A stretch of DNA of 64,000 bases, from the NCBI GenBank assembly GCA_017795005.1, contig CP051242.1:310001-374000 (forward strand). Direction: 5' to 3'. The number at the start of each line of letters is the position of its first letter. The first letter of the stretch is position 1. This document shows, in pieces, positions 8,555 through 15,807 of the stretch. Position numbers and translations under genes: made by a program. Source of the DNA: Balneolaceae bacterium (lineage in GTDB: Bacteria; Bacteroidota; Rhodothermia; Balneolales; Balneolaceae). The notes beneath the pieces are model-generated. The model worked only from the letters and a program-made list of their open reading frames with translations, was not told the DNA's origin and ran no database searches.

Positions 8555-9565
8555 TTAATTTTGAATTACAGAACCCACCTCAAAAACTTCCTCTCCTAAT
8601 TTAGTTGCTTCAGCTATTATCTCGTCTTTCGCATATTTATCTATAACAGCAACCAATCCAATTCCAAGATTGAATGTAGCCTGCATATCTTCTTCCGGTA
8701 CATTTCCAATTTCCTGAATGAGTTTATACACGGCCGGACGTTCCCATCCATCCCAATTAATATCTAAAGCTAAGCCTTCGGGTAAAATTCGTTTGGTATT
8801 TCCTACCATTCCACCGCCTGTAATGTGGGAAAATCCATGTACTCCTTCTATTCCTTTTAAAGCAGTAATTAAAGGTAAGTAGGATTTGTGTACTTGCAGT
8901 AATTCTTCCGCTACGGTACGTCCCAACTCTTCCACAAAATCATATACTTCATATTCACTGAATAACACCTTCCTTGCCAGCGAATATCCGTTGGTATGTA
9001 ATCCGGAACTTTTAAATCCGAGTAGTACATTACCTTCTTTAATTCCGGCTCCGTTTATTACTTTGTCTTCATCTACTATTCCCACAATAGTACCGGCCAG
9101 ATCAAATTCTCCTGGTCCGTAGATGTCGGGCATTTCTGCTGTTTCTCCTCCTATTAAAGCCACCCCATTTTCTTTACAAGCGGTAGCAAAACCTTTAATT
9201 ACTTCATAACCCACATTTTGCTCCAGTTTTCCGGTAGAGAAATAATCCAAAAAGAAAAGCGGAGTAGCTCCGCATACGGCAATATCATTCACACAATGAT
9301 TAACTAAGTCCTGACCCACGGTATCATATTTCTGAGCTTTGAAAGCCACAATCAATTTAGTTCCAACTCCATCCACAGAACTCACAAAGGTTGGTTTTTT
9401 AAAGCCATCCAGATTTGGACTAAAAAATCCACCAAAACCACCGATGTTAGAAAGTACCGCATCAGAATGTGTTTCCTTAACAATCCCTTTTATGGAGTTA
9501 ACCAGATCTTCTCCGGCCTTAATATCTACACCGGAATCTTTATACGTAAATTGTTTTTTCGCCAT
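8555..9565 (-). CDS. purM: phosphoribosylformylglycinamidine cyclo-ligase (AIR synthetase)
   Basis: Catalyses ATP-dependent ring closure of FGAM to AIR in purine synthesis. About 336 residues from the ATG at 9565 (MAKKQFTYKDSGVD), which matches the usual PurM start; an in-frame upstream extension would overlap the preceding gene. Visible family features: YKDSGVDIKAGE, then SSVDGVGTK (nucleotide/FGAM site), NDIAVCGATPLFFLDYF, ALIGGETAEMP, and the C-terminal HITGGGMVGN. It starts 5 bases after the YfiT-type gene on the same strand. No other pur gene is in the window. Confidence 0.97.
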   Translation of the reverse strand: MAKKQFTYKDSGVDIKAGEDLVNSIKGIVKETHSDAVLSNIGGFGGFFSPNLDGFKKPTFVSSVDGVGTKLIVAFKAQKYDTVGQDLVNHCVNDIAVCGATPLFFLDYFSTGKLEQNVGYEVIKGFATACKENGVALIGGETAEMPDIYGPGEFDLAGTIVGIVDEDKVINGAGIKEGNVLLGFKSSGLHTNGYSLARKVLFSEYEVYDFVEELGRTVAEELLQVHKSYLPLITALKGIEGVHGFSHITGGGMVGNTKRILPEGLALDINWDGWERPAVYKLIQEIGNVPEEDMQATFNLGIGLVAVIDKYAKDEIIAEATKLGEEVFEVGSVIQN

Positions 9566-9570
9566 CAGGC

Positions 9571-10086
9571 TTATTGATTTTGTGTTACCAGTTGGATGTG
9601 AGCTAAATGGTGATTGCAATGCCAGGCATAATGTGCTGTTGCTAAAAGTAAAGTATAATCTATCCCGGATTCCGGGTGATGGAACGTTCTTTTAAAATGC
9701 TTTTTCTTCATGTTATTCAACACAGCAGCCCATTTTTCATGAATAGCCGTTAACATTCTGAGGGTGCTTTTCATGGATATTTCATAATCCCCTAAATCTG
9801 TCCAAGCACTTTCGTCATACGGTTTGATAGTCGGATTATCTTCTGTTAAAGCAAGCTTTACTCTGATTAATGCATTCATATGGCTGTCGCATAAATGATG
9901 AACAACCTGACTTACCGTCCAGCCTCCATCCCGGTAAGGCGAGTTCAAAACCTCATCGGATTGACCATACAACTCTGCTTTCACTTTTAGGGGGAGAGAA
10001 CGAATATCTTCAATCAACTCCGGAAGATCCTTTACCTTCCATTGTTTATTGAAATCAAATTCTCCGATAGGGTATTTTTTATTCAT
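9571..10086 (-). CDS. YfiT-type DinB-superfamily protein (putative bacillithiol transferase or metal-dependent hydrolase)
   Basis: About 171 residues. I start at the ATG at 10086 (MNKKYPIGEF), which matches YfiT-like proteins and has GGAG six bases upstream; longer in-frame starts exist at 10098 and 10152. It shows the DinB four-helix signature with metal-binding histidines: QVVHHLCDSH and later AWHCNHHLAHI. Family members are bacillithiol-S-transferases or related hydrolases; whether this organism makes bacillithiol cannot be seen here. It is the first gene leftwards from the DnaA-box region. Confidence 0.85.
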   Translation of the reverse strand: MNKKYPIGEFDFNKQWKVKDLPELIEDIRSLPLKVKAELYGQSDEVLNSPYRDGGWTVSQVVHHLCDSHMNALIRVKLALTEDNPTIKPYDESAWTDLGDYEISMKSTLRMLTAIHEKWAAVLNNMKKKHFKRTFHHPESGIDYTLLLATAHYAWHCNHHLAHIQLVTQNQ

Positions 10087-10155
10087 TTCATTCTCCATTT
10101 TGCTCAAATAAATATACCATCTTTCAAAAAGGTTTATGAGAGCTTTTTCCAAATC

Positions 10156-10510
10156 TTTTCCACAGTCTAAAAGACAAATAAAATGAGATTTAAATATTTA
10201 GTAATTAGTTATAGGTAGTGTGGAAATGTGGAAAACAAACTTTTCCTTTTTCTCAACAACTCTTGACAATGCTTTGTGGAAAGAAATGTGCACAACCATA
10301 TATTAATTTATATTGAGTTACAAGAAATATTAAAAACTTCTCCACAGCTACACCTTAATCACACATAAAATCTGATATCATTGAATTAACATTAAAAGTT
10401 ATTCTATTTGGGTGTTGATTAGGACTTCGGAATGTGGAAACTTGTGTATAAATCGGAAGGATTTTGGTTATCAAAAAGTTATGGAGTTGATATCCACATA
10501 GTAATCCACA
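10156..10510. other. oriC: candidate chromosomal replication origin (DnaA-box cluster)
   Basis: A non-coding divergent gap between the YfiT-type gene and dtd. Read against TTWTNCACA I find three perfect boxes (10156-10164; 10227-10235 reversed; 10443-10451 reversed) and single-mismatch boxes at 10219, 10275, 10287, 10338, 10355, 10433, 10490 and 10502. An AT-rich tract between 10299 and 10336 could be the unwinding element. Flanking genes point away on both sides. Hand counts of G versus C on either side suggest a strand-skew change here. dnaA is not in the window, so this is an inference. Confidence 0.6.
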
Positions 10511-10521
10511 TATAAACATTT

Positions 10522-10962
10522 ATGAAAGTAGTAGTTCAGCGCGTGAGTTCAGCTTCAGTAATGGTAGGAAACGAAATTACCGGAGCTATCGATAAAGGAC
10601 TTTTATTGTTAGTGGGAGTTCATCAGGAAGATACTGAAGAGCAGATGAAATGGATGTGTGAAAAGATTCTGAAGCTTCGTGTTTTTGAAGATGAAAATGA
10701 GAAAATGAATTTGTCAGTTTCTGATGTTCACGGAGAAATATTGGTCGTTTCACAGTTTACTTTATATGGAGACACTAAAAAAGGTACACGTCCCAGTTAT
10801 ATTGAAGCGGCCCGACCCGAGAAAGCAGAACCGATGTATGAAGCCATGATTCAGTATTTTAAAGATCATTCAGATCTGAACATTCAAACCGGAAAATTTG
10901 GTGCTATGATGGATTTGAAGTTGGTAAATGATGGTCCGGTAACCCTGATACTGGAGAAGTAG
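10522..10962 (+). CDS. dtd: D-aminoacyl-tRNA deacylase
   Basis: Removes D-amino acids (and glycine from tRNA-Ala) mischarged on tRNA. 146 residues, the usual DTD length. It carries the family hallmarks: MKVVVQRVSSASV start, the catalytic SQFTLYGD segment, KGTRPSYIEAA, and the C-terminal NDGPVTLILE (Gly-cisPro-type motif region). The gene begins 11 bases after the last DnaA box, and its stop codon is directly followed by the TTG start of the next gene, so the two are co-transcribed. Confidence 0.97.
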   Translation: MKVVVQRVSSASVMVGNEITGAIDKGLLLLVGVHQEDTEEQMKWMCEKILKLRVFEDENEKMNLSVSDVHGEILVVSQFTLYGDTKKGTRPSYIEAARPEKAEPMYEAMIQYFKDHSDLNIQTGKFGAMMDLKLVNDGPVTLILEK

Positions 10963-10963
10963 G

Positions 10964-11851
10964 TTGGCAGTTATTTTCATTTTTATTGATGGTGTTGGAT
11001 TAGGAGAAGCATCCGGTCAAAACCCATTCTTTGTGGATCGTTATGAAAGTTTTCAGATACTTTCCGGAGGAGAATTTCATAAAAAAGGAAAATCGATACA
11101 GTCTAAAACACACCTTTTTAAACCCATTGATGCCAATCTTGGAGTGGAAGGTTTACCACAAAGCGGAACAGGTCAAACTACCTTATTTACCGGAGAGAAT
11201 GCATCGAAAGTGATAGGAAAGCATTTCGGACCCTATCCACATTCCGGAATTAAATACTTACTGAAAGAACAAAGCATATTTCACGCTGTATTAGAGAAGG
11301 GGAAGAAACCCTATTTCATGAATGCTTACCCACCGATTTTTTTCGAACATGCTCAGAGAAGAAACCGGTGGAGTTGCACTACACTTATGACTAAAAGTGC
11401 AGGAATGAAATTGAATTCAACGGAAGAAGTGCAGAACGGCACGGCACTAACTGCTGAAATTATCCAGAATGCATGGAGAGAACGATTAGGAATAGATATC
11501 CCAAAAATAGATGCTAAAGAAGCGGCGCGAAGATTAATTAATATTGTTCCGGAATATGATTTGGTGATGTATGAGTATTATCTGACGGATAAAGCAGGTC
11601 ACAATAAAAATCTGGAAGACGCCCGAACAGTATTGAATACATTGGATGAATTTTTACTTCATATTATTAAAGAAAAGAGAAGTGAGGATACTTTAGTAAT
11701 TACCAGTGATCATGGAAACCTGGAAGACCTTTCCACTAAAACCCACACCCGAAATGAAGTCCCTTTATTTGTACTGGGAGAAAATGCTGTTAAGTTTAAT
11801 GAAGTAGAAAGTCTGGTTGGGGTGAAGGATGGGATTTTTGCCATACTATGA
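10964..11851 (+). CDS. metalloenzyme-superfamily phosphatase/mutase-like protein
   Basis: 295 residues of the alkaline-phosphatase/phosphoglycerate-mutase-like superfamily: N-terminal metal loop FIDGVGLGE, SGTGQTTLFTG with the nucleophile position, and the C-terminal ITSDHGNLEDLS plus THTRNEVPLFVLG metal ligands. It starts with TTG right after dtd, with GGAG seven bases upstream. It is shorter than iPGM and lacks its inserted domain, so the substrate is unknown. Its stop overlaps the next gene (ATGA). Confidence 0.8.
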   Translation: MAVIFIFIDGVGLGEASGQNPFFVDRYESFQILSGGEFHKKGKSIQSKTHLFKPIDANLGVEGLPQSGTGQTTLFTGENASKVIGKHFGPYPHSGIKYLLKEQSIFHAVLEKGKKPYFMNAYPPIFFEHAQRRNRWSCTTLMTKSAGMKLNSTEEVQNGTALTAEIIQNAWRERLGIDIPKIDAKEAARRLINIVPEYDLVMYEYYLTDKAGHNKNLEDARTVLNTLDEFLLHIIKEKRSEDTLVITSDHGNLEDLSTKTHTRNEVPLFVLGENAVKFNEVESLVGVKDGIFAIL

Positions 11852-12405
11852 AAAAGATAGAGAAGCCATACAGGGGACGGGCAGAAATAATAGAATCTGA
11901 AGAAGGTCTTTCAATTAAAATATCTGTACAAAGAAAATGGTTATTGATTGTTAGAAGTTTTTTGGGAGTTGGGGTATGGGCGATTTTTGGAATAGTTTTG
12001 CTCTTTTTTCTCTTATTTGCAACAAATAATGAAGCAAGAATAGAAATGTTTATAGTAAATGTTATTTGGGGATTTGTAGGGTTAGTTTCAATAATTGGAT
12101 TTCTATGGGATATAAAAGGAAAACAGAAACTAGCTATTGAGGATGAAAATTTATTGGTAGAAAAAAACGCCATTCTTTTATACAGAAGAAAAAGATACCA
12201 GCTAAAAAATATTAGAAATTTCTCAATGAACGAATATAAACCAATGTTCACAATAAGGAAAAGAGATAGCTTTTGGCTTAATACTGGTATTGTAAAATTC
12301 GATTATTTGGGAAAGCAACCAAAAATATTACTAGATATTGATGAAGCTGAAGCAAAAGAAATTGTGAAAAGGATAAACTCATTTATTAACAATGGAAGTA
12401 ATTGA
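11848..12405 (+). CDS. two-helix membrane protein, PH-like
   Basis: 185 residues with two hydrophobic helices at about residues 32-52 and 63-83, followed by a soluble beta-rich C-terminus (LLVEKNAILLYRRKRYQL and so on) reminiscent of bacterial PH-like membrane proteins. Not recognised as a named family. The ATG overlaps the stop of the metalloenzyme gene (ATGA), and its end overlaps the next gene by 14 bases, giving a tight four-gene run from dtd. The next gene has the same architecture, so the two are probably diverged relatives. Confidence 0.7.
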   Translation: MKKIEKPYRGRAEIIESEEGLSIKISVQRKWLLIVRSFLGVGVWAIFGIVLLFFLLFATNNEARIEMFIVNVIWGFVGLVSIIGFLWDIKGKQKLAIEDENLLVEKNAILLYRRKRYQLKNIRNFSMNEYKPMFTIRKRDSFWLNTGIVKFDYLGKQPKILLDIDEAEAKEIVKRINSFINNGSN

Positions 12406-12904
12406 TAAAAACAAGTCATTTCATGTAACCATAAATGCAAAGAAAAATATTCCTCTTATTATTCTTATACCCATACTCATTTTTGTTTTTGGATTTTTTG
12501 ATTGGAAAATAGCACTTATACCTATTTTCCTTGGCGGGTATATAATCCAATGGATGTTTTTTGGAAAAGAGATCATACAAATATCAGATGGAATTTTAAC
12601 AGTTAAAAAGGAGCTTTTTTCATTTTCAAAAGAACTCCATTATGATATTAATGAAATCCAAGAGATAAGAAGGAATCGTAAAACTGACGCTATTGAACAG
12701 GACTTTGAGGCAACCATGAGTATAAGTAATTACTTTTCTAACGATGGGCTCCTAAAGTTTGATTATGGAATGAAAACAGTAAAATTTGCAGATGAAATAA
12801 GTGAAAAAGAGGCAGAAATTTTGCTGGAAAAGTTAAAAAATAGAATAAAAAAAAGTCATCCTGAGGATACTTCCGAAGGATCTTCAAAGCCATTAAGAAA
12901 CTAG
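12392..12904 (+). CDS. two-helix membrane protein, PH-like, with repeat-derived C-terminus
   Basis: 170 residues, same layout as the preceding gene: two helices (about residues 16-50) then a soluble part (ILTVKKELFSFSKELHYDINEIQEI). The last ~17 residues (KSHPEDTSEGSSK...) are encoded by a copy of the dispersed TCATCCTGAGGAT repeat at 12854-12883, which has replaced or extended the original 3' end. The stop codon also overlaps the end of the GIY-YIG remnant on the other strand. Function unknown. Confidence 0.65.
   Translation: MEVIDKNKSFHVTINAKKNIPLIILIPILIFVFGFFDWKIALIPIFLGGYIIQWMFFGKEIIQISDGILTVKKELFSFSKELHYDINEIQEIRRNRKTDAIEQDFEATMSISNYFSNDGLLKFDYGMKTVKFADEISEKEAEILLEKLKNRIKKSHPEDTSEGSSKPLRN
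12854..12883 (+). repeat. dispersed palindromic repeat, copy 1
   Basis: A 30-base unit beginning AGTCATCCTGAGGATACTTC and ending CGAAGGATCT. It is in the coding end of the 12392 gene. Copies or near copies are at 13287 (inverted), 22442 and 59321, with shorter relatives at 14844 and 54147. Confidence 0.8.
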
Positions 12905-13222
12905 CGTTTCAGAAGGAGGCCACTCACCCAAAACAACTTCATTCAAAAATTTCCATTCCAGATTACTCTTCTCAATTAACTCTTCCTTCCATTTTCTATT
13001 CTTTCCCTTAATGTACTTTTCGGCTGCAATCGCTTCATTAGCAGTAGAAAACACCTCATACCAAACTAGACAATAACAAAAGTTCTTTCCTGCGAAAGAT
13101 TATTTATTTACCCTGTTTTGGTAATGTTGAACAATTCTACTCTGTAGGTTATTAGTCATTCCCGTATAAAGAACGGTTCGGTTTGGATTGGTAACTATGT
13201 ATGTGTAGAAATTTTTATTCAT
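12893..13222 (-). pseudogene. GIY-YIG nuclease-superfamily gene with in-frame stop
   Basis: Reading on the minus strand from the ATG at 13222, a 109-codon frame is open except for one TAA at 13100-13102 (codon 41). The N-terminal part has YTYIVT and LYTGMTNNLQSRIVQH, and the part after the stop continues the family (SFAGKNFCYCLVWYEVF, EKYIKGKNRKWKEELIE), so a single nonsense change broke a small YhbQ/UvrC-like GIY-YIG gene. It is flanked by inverted copies of the dispersed repeat (12854 and 13287). Readthrough or a sequencing error is possible but less likely. Confidence 0.8.
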
Positions 13223-13286
13223 ACTTTGTTAGATCGGGAAAGGATAGAATCCTTACAAAAAAGTTCAATCAGATCGTCAATTGTGC

Positions 13287-13316
13287 AGATCCTTCGGAGG
13301 TATCCTCAGGATGACT
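13287..13316 (-). repeat. dispersed palindromic repeat, copy 2 (inverted)
   Basis: Reverse complement of copy 1 with one base difference. Read on the minus strand it starts AGTCATCCTGAGGATACC and ends CGAAGGATCT. Copies 1 and 2 bracket the broken GIY-YIG gene as a 460-base inverted-repeat unit. Confidence 0.8.
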
Positions 13317-13362
13317 GGAGTTGAGTATTTAAAACGATACAATACTTCTGTACCTTCAAACT

Positions 13363-14832
13363 ATGAAAAGAATAGTACTCTACTCATTATTTGGTCTGGT
13401 TTTTCTTTATGGAATTCTTCTTATCCCGGATACCTCATCCATTAATATTGAAAGTGAAGGGAATGCAACGCCGTTTATTTGGAATCAGGATGAGCGATGG
13501 GAAGAACTGGAGGATCAATTTTTACTTGCAAAAAAAGAAGATCAGTTTGTAGTTGATTTAGAAGCAGCTAAACAAAAGGTTCAGTTGGAGATTTTACTAG
13601 GAGAATTAAAAGACACTGATTTTTCTCCGGAAGATCCAAGGCTGGAAGAATTTCTGAATGGTTTTTTTGAACTAGCTCCTTTAGTTGCTGCCTTACCCGA
13701 TCACCAGGAAAAAAGGAAATTACTTGAATTATACAGCAGAGCCCGACTAATTATTAAAGAAGAGTCGGTGAATTGGGACATCAATGATCCGGAAACAAGA
13801 ATAGCTTTATATAAAGTTTTGTATGGTATGCGGGCTACCGTTGAAGAAGTTCTTTTGCAGTCAAAAGAAGAAATAGACCCGGTTTTATATGTAAAAGACG
13901 AAGAATCGGCGACGCCATCCACTACAATTCTTGGAATAAAAGTCCACAGTGGGGATTTATTGGTTTCCAGGGGAGGAGCTGAAGTTTCAGCACTTATTTC
14001 AAGAGGTAACGACTACCCTGGAAATTTCTCTCATGTAGCCCTTATTTATGTGGAGGAAGGAACTAATATTCCATATATCATCGAAGCACATATTGAAAGA
14101 GGGGTTGATATAGCCAATCTCGAAGAATATATACAGGACAGAAAACTTCGGTTTATGGCTTTAAGGCCTCGCTTTGATCTGAAGAAGATTCAGGACAATC
14201 CAATGCTTCCACATATCGCCGCAAAAGAAATGTTTGAAGAAGCTAAATCACGTCATATTCCATACGACTTCAAGATGAACTTCTTTGATCATGAAGCTAT
14301 GTTTTGTTCAGAAGTAGGTTCATCAACCTATAAGAATAATGGAATTCAGCTATGGCAATCGGAATCGACCATTTCGTCGTTTGGAGTAGTAAAATTATTG
14401 AACACATTCAGTGTTGAAAACTTTGTAACTCAAATGCCTTCTGATCTGGAATATGATCCCCAACTTTCAGTAGTTGCAGAGTGGCGTAATTCAGAAGCTC
14501 TTTTTGACGATCATTTATACAATGCAGTGATCGATGCCATGTTGGAGTGTGCAGAAAAAGGAGAAGAAATAGAATACAATCATTTTCTGCTCCCGGTAGT
14601 AAGAGGGATTAAAGGAGTTAGTGTGGTAAAAAACTGGTTTGGGGGAGTTGGCCCAGTTCCAGAAGGAATGAGTGCAACACAGGCATTAAAAAGTGATGCA
14701 TTTATTAATCGACACGAAGAGTTGAAAATGGAAACGAGAGAAAAAGCTCAAGAGTTTGAAAAAGAGATTGGATATACACCACCCTATTGGGAATTGGTAA
14801 AGATGGCAAGTGAGAGTACGAGCTGTAACTGA
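13363..14832 (+). CDS. YiiX/YebB-like permuted-papain cysteine hydrolase, exported
   Basis: 489 residues with an N-terminal membrane anchor or signal (KRIVLYSLFGLVFLYGILLIP). The enzyme domain is in the middle: GDLLVSRGGAEVSALIS, then the catalytic His in NFSHVALIYVE and the catalytic Cys in EAMFCSEVGSSTY, the order expected of circularly permuted NlpC/P60 (YiiX, C92-type) enzymes. About 150 residues before and 140 after this domain are unassigned. Likely acts outside the cytoplasm on an amide or peptide bond; the substrate is unknown. It stands alone between two repeats. Confidence 0.75.
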   Translation: MKRIVLYSLFGLVFLYGILLIPDTSSINIESEGNATPFIWNQDERWEELEDQFLLAKKEDQFVVDLEAAKQKVQLEILLGELKDTDFSPEDPRLEEFLNGFFELAPLVAALPDHQEKRKLLELYSRARLIIKEESVNWDINDPETRIALYKVLYGMRATVEEVLLQSKEEIDPVLYVKDEESATPSTTILGIKVHSGDLLVSRGGAEVSALISRGNDYPGNFSHVALIYVEEGTNIPYIIEAHIERGVDIANLEEYIQDRKLRFMALRPRFDLKKIQDNPMLPHIAAKEMFEEAKSRHIPYDFKMNFFDHEAMFCSEVGSSTYKNNGIQLWQSESTISSFGVVKLLNTFSVENFVTQMPSDLEYDPQLSVVAEWRNSEALFDDHLYNAVIDAMLECAEKGEEIEYNHFLLPVVRGIKGVSVVKNWFGGVGPVPEGMSATQALKSDAFINRHEELKMETREKAQEFEKEIGYTPPYWELVKMASESTSCN

Positions 14833-14843
14833 TTTTATCTTAC

Positions 14844-14862
14844 AGTCATCCTCAGGATGACT
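14844..14862. repeat. short perfect palindrome of the dispersed repeat family
   Basis: AGTCATCCT, one C, AGGATGACT: a 9-base perfect stem followed by ATGATTTTTTT, so it may double as the transcription terminator of the YiiX-like gene. It is the core of the same family as copies 1 and 2. Confidence 0.7.
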
Positions 14863-14904
14863 ATGATTTTTTTAAACTTTTCAAATGTTATTTACTTTAG
14901 ATAA

Positions 14905-15807
14905 ATGAAAAAGAAAGTTCATTTAGTATTAGGTAGTGGTGGAGCAAGAGGGTTGGCACACATTGCCGTTATAGAAGAACTGGAAAAAGAGGGTTTCGAG
15001 ATAATTGAGGTAATTGGTTGTTCAATGGGGGCGGTAATCGGTGGGTTTTATGCAGCTGGTCATTTGAAGGAATATAAAGAATGGTTATTCGGACTTTCAA
15101 AATCAGATGTGTTTGATCTGATGGATTTTACCTTTACAAAACAAGGATTTATAAAAGGAGAAAAGATATTTAATACCCTCAGAGAAATGACCGGGGATTT
15201 GAATATTGAAGATTTTAAAGTCCCGTTTACTGCTGTTGCTACTGATATGAAGAATAATAAAGAAGTGTATTTCAGGAAAGGGGATTTGTTCAGGGCGTTA
15301 AGGGCTTCCGTATCTATTCCGGGTGTATTTCTCCCTGTTATTGATGGAAACAGGCTATTGGTTGATGGAGGAGTATTAAATCCAATGCCAGTAAATCTGG
15401 TTAAGAAAAAAGAAGATGCGATAGTTGTTGCGGTAAATTTAAATGCTCCTGCAGAAGATTCATTTAGAGCTATAAAGAAGAGTACAAGAGAATTAGCCAG
15501 AAAAAATGAAATCCAAAAATGGATCGAGAAAATGTTACCGGATGGTTTGAAAGAGTATGCTAAGAAATATGGGAAAGAGGGAGCAGAAACAGAGAAGGAA
15601 GAGTTTTCGCTAATGGGTTTGATGGAAGCCACCTTCAGTTTTACACAAGACAGACTTTCTGAACTGATACTGGAAACATCAAAACCTGATATACTCATTT
15701 CCATACCAAGAAACGCTGCAGGTACTTTTGAGTTCTATGAATCAAAAAATATCTACAGCCTTGGTCAGGAACGATGTAAAAAAGCGATGCAGCTTCTGGA
15801 GAATTGA
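14905..15807 (+). CDS. patatin-like phospholipase
   Basis: 300-residue serine lipid acyl hydrolase of the RssA/YchK type. The N-terminal oxyanion loop (GSGGARGLAH), the nucleophile elbow GCSMG (Ser about residue 40) and the catalytic Asp in LLVDGGVLNPMPV are all present. No signal peptide, so it should be cytoplasmic. C-terminal ~110 residues are helical. It converges on the sialate O-acetylesterase gene with no gap between stop codons. Confidence 0.9.
   Translation: MKKKVHLVLGSGGARGLAHIAVIEELEKEGFEIIEVIGCSMGAVIGGFYAAGHLKEYKEWLFGLSKSDVFDLMDFTFTKQGFIKGEKIFNTLREMTGDLNIEDFKVPFTAVATDMKNNKEVYFRKGDLFRALRASVSIPGVFLPVIDGNRLLVDGGVLNPMPVNLVKKKEDAIVVAVNLNAPAEDSFRAIKKSTRELARKNEIQKWIEKMLPDGLKEYAKKYGKEGAETEKEEFSLMGLMEATFSFTQDRLSELILETSKPDILISIPRNAAGTFEFYESKNIYSLGQERCKKAMQLLEN

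Noticed and set aside
15060-15704. Long minus-strand ORF (214 codons) opposite the patatin gene
   Set aside because: Shadow of the patatin gene; patatin has all catalytic motifs and the opposite frame shows none.
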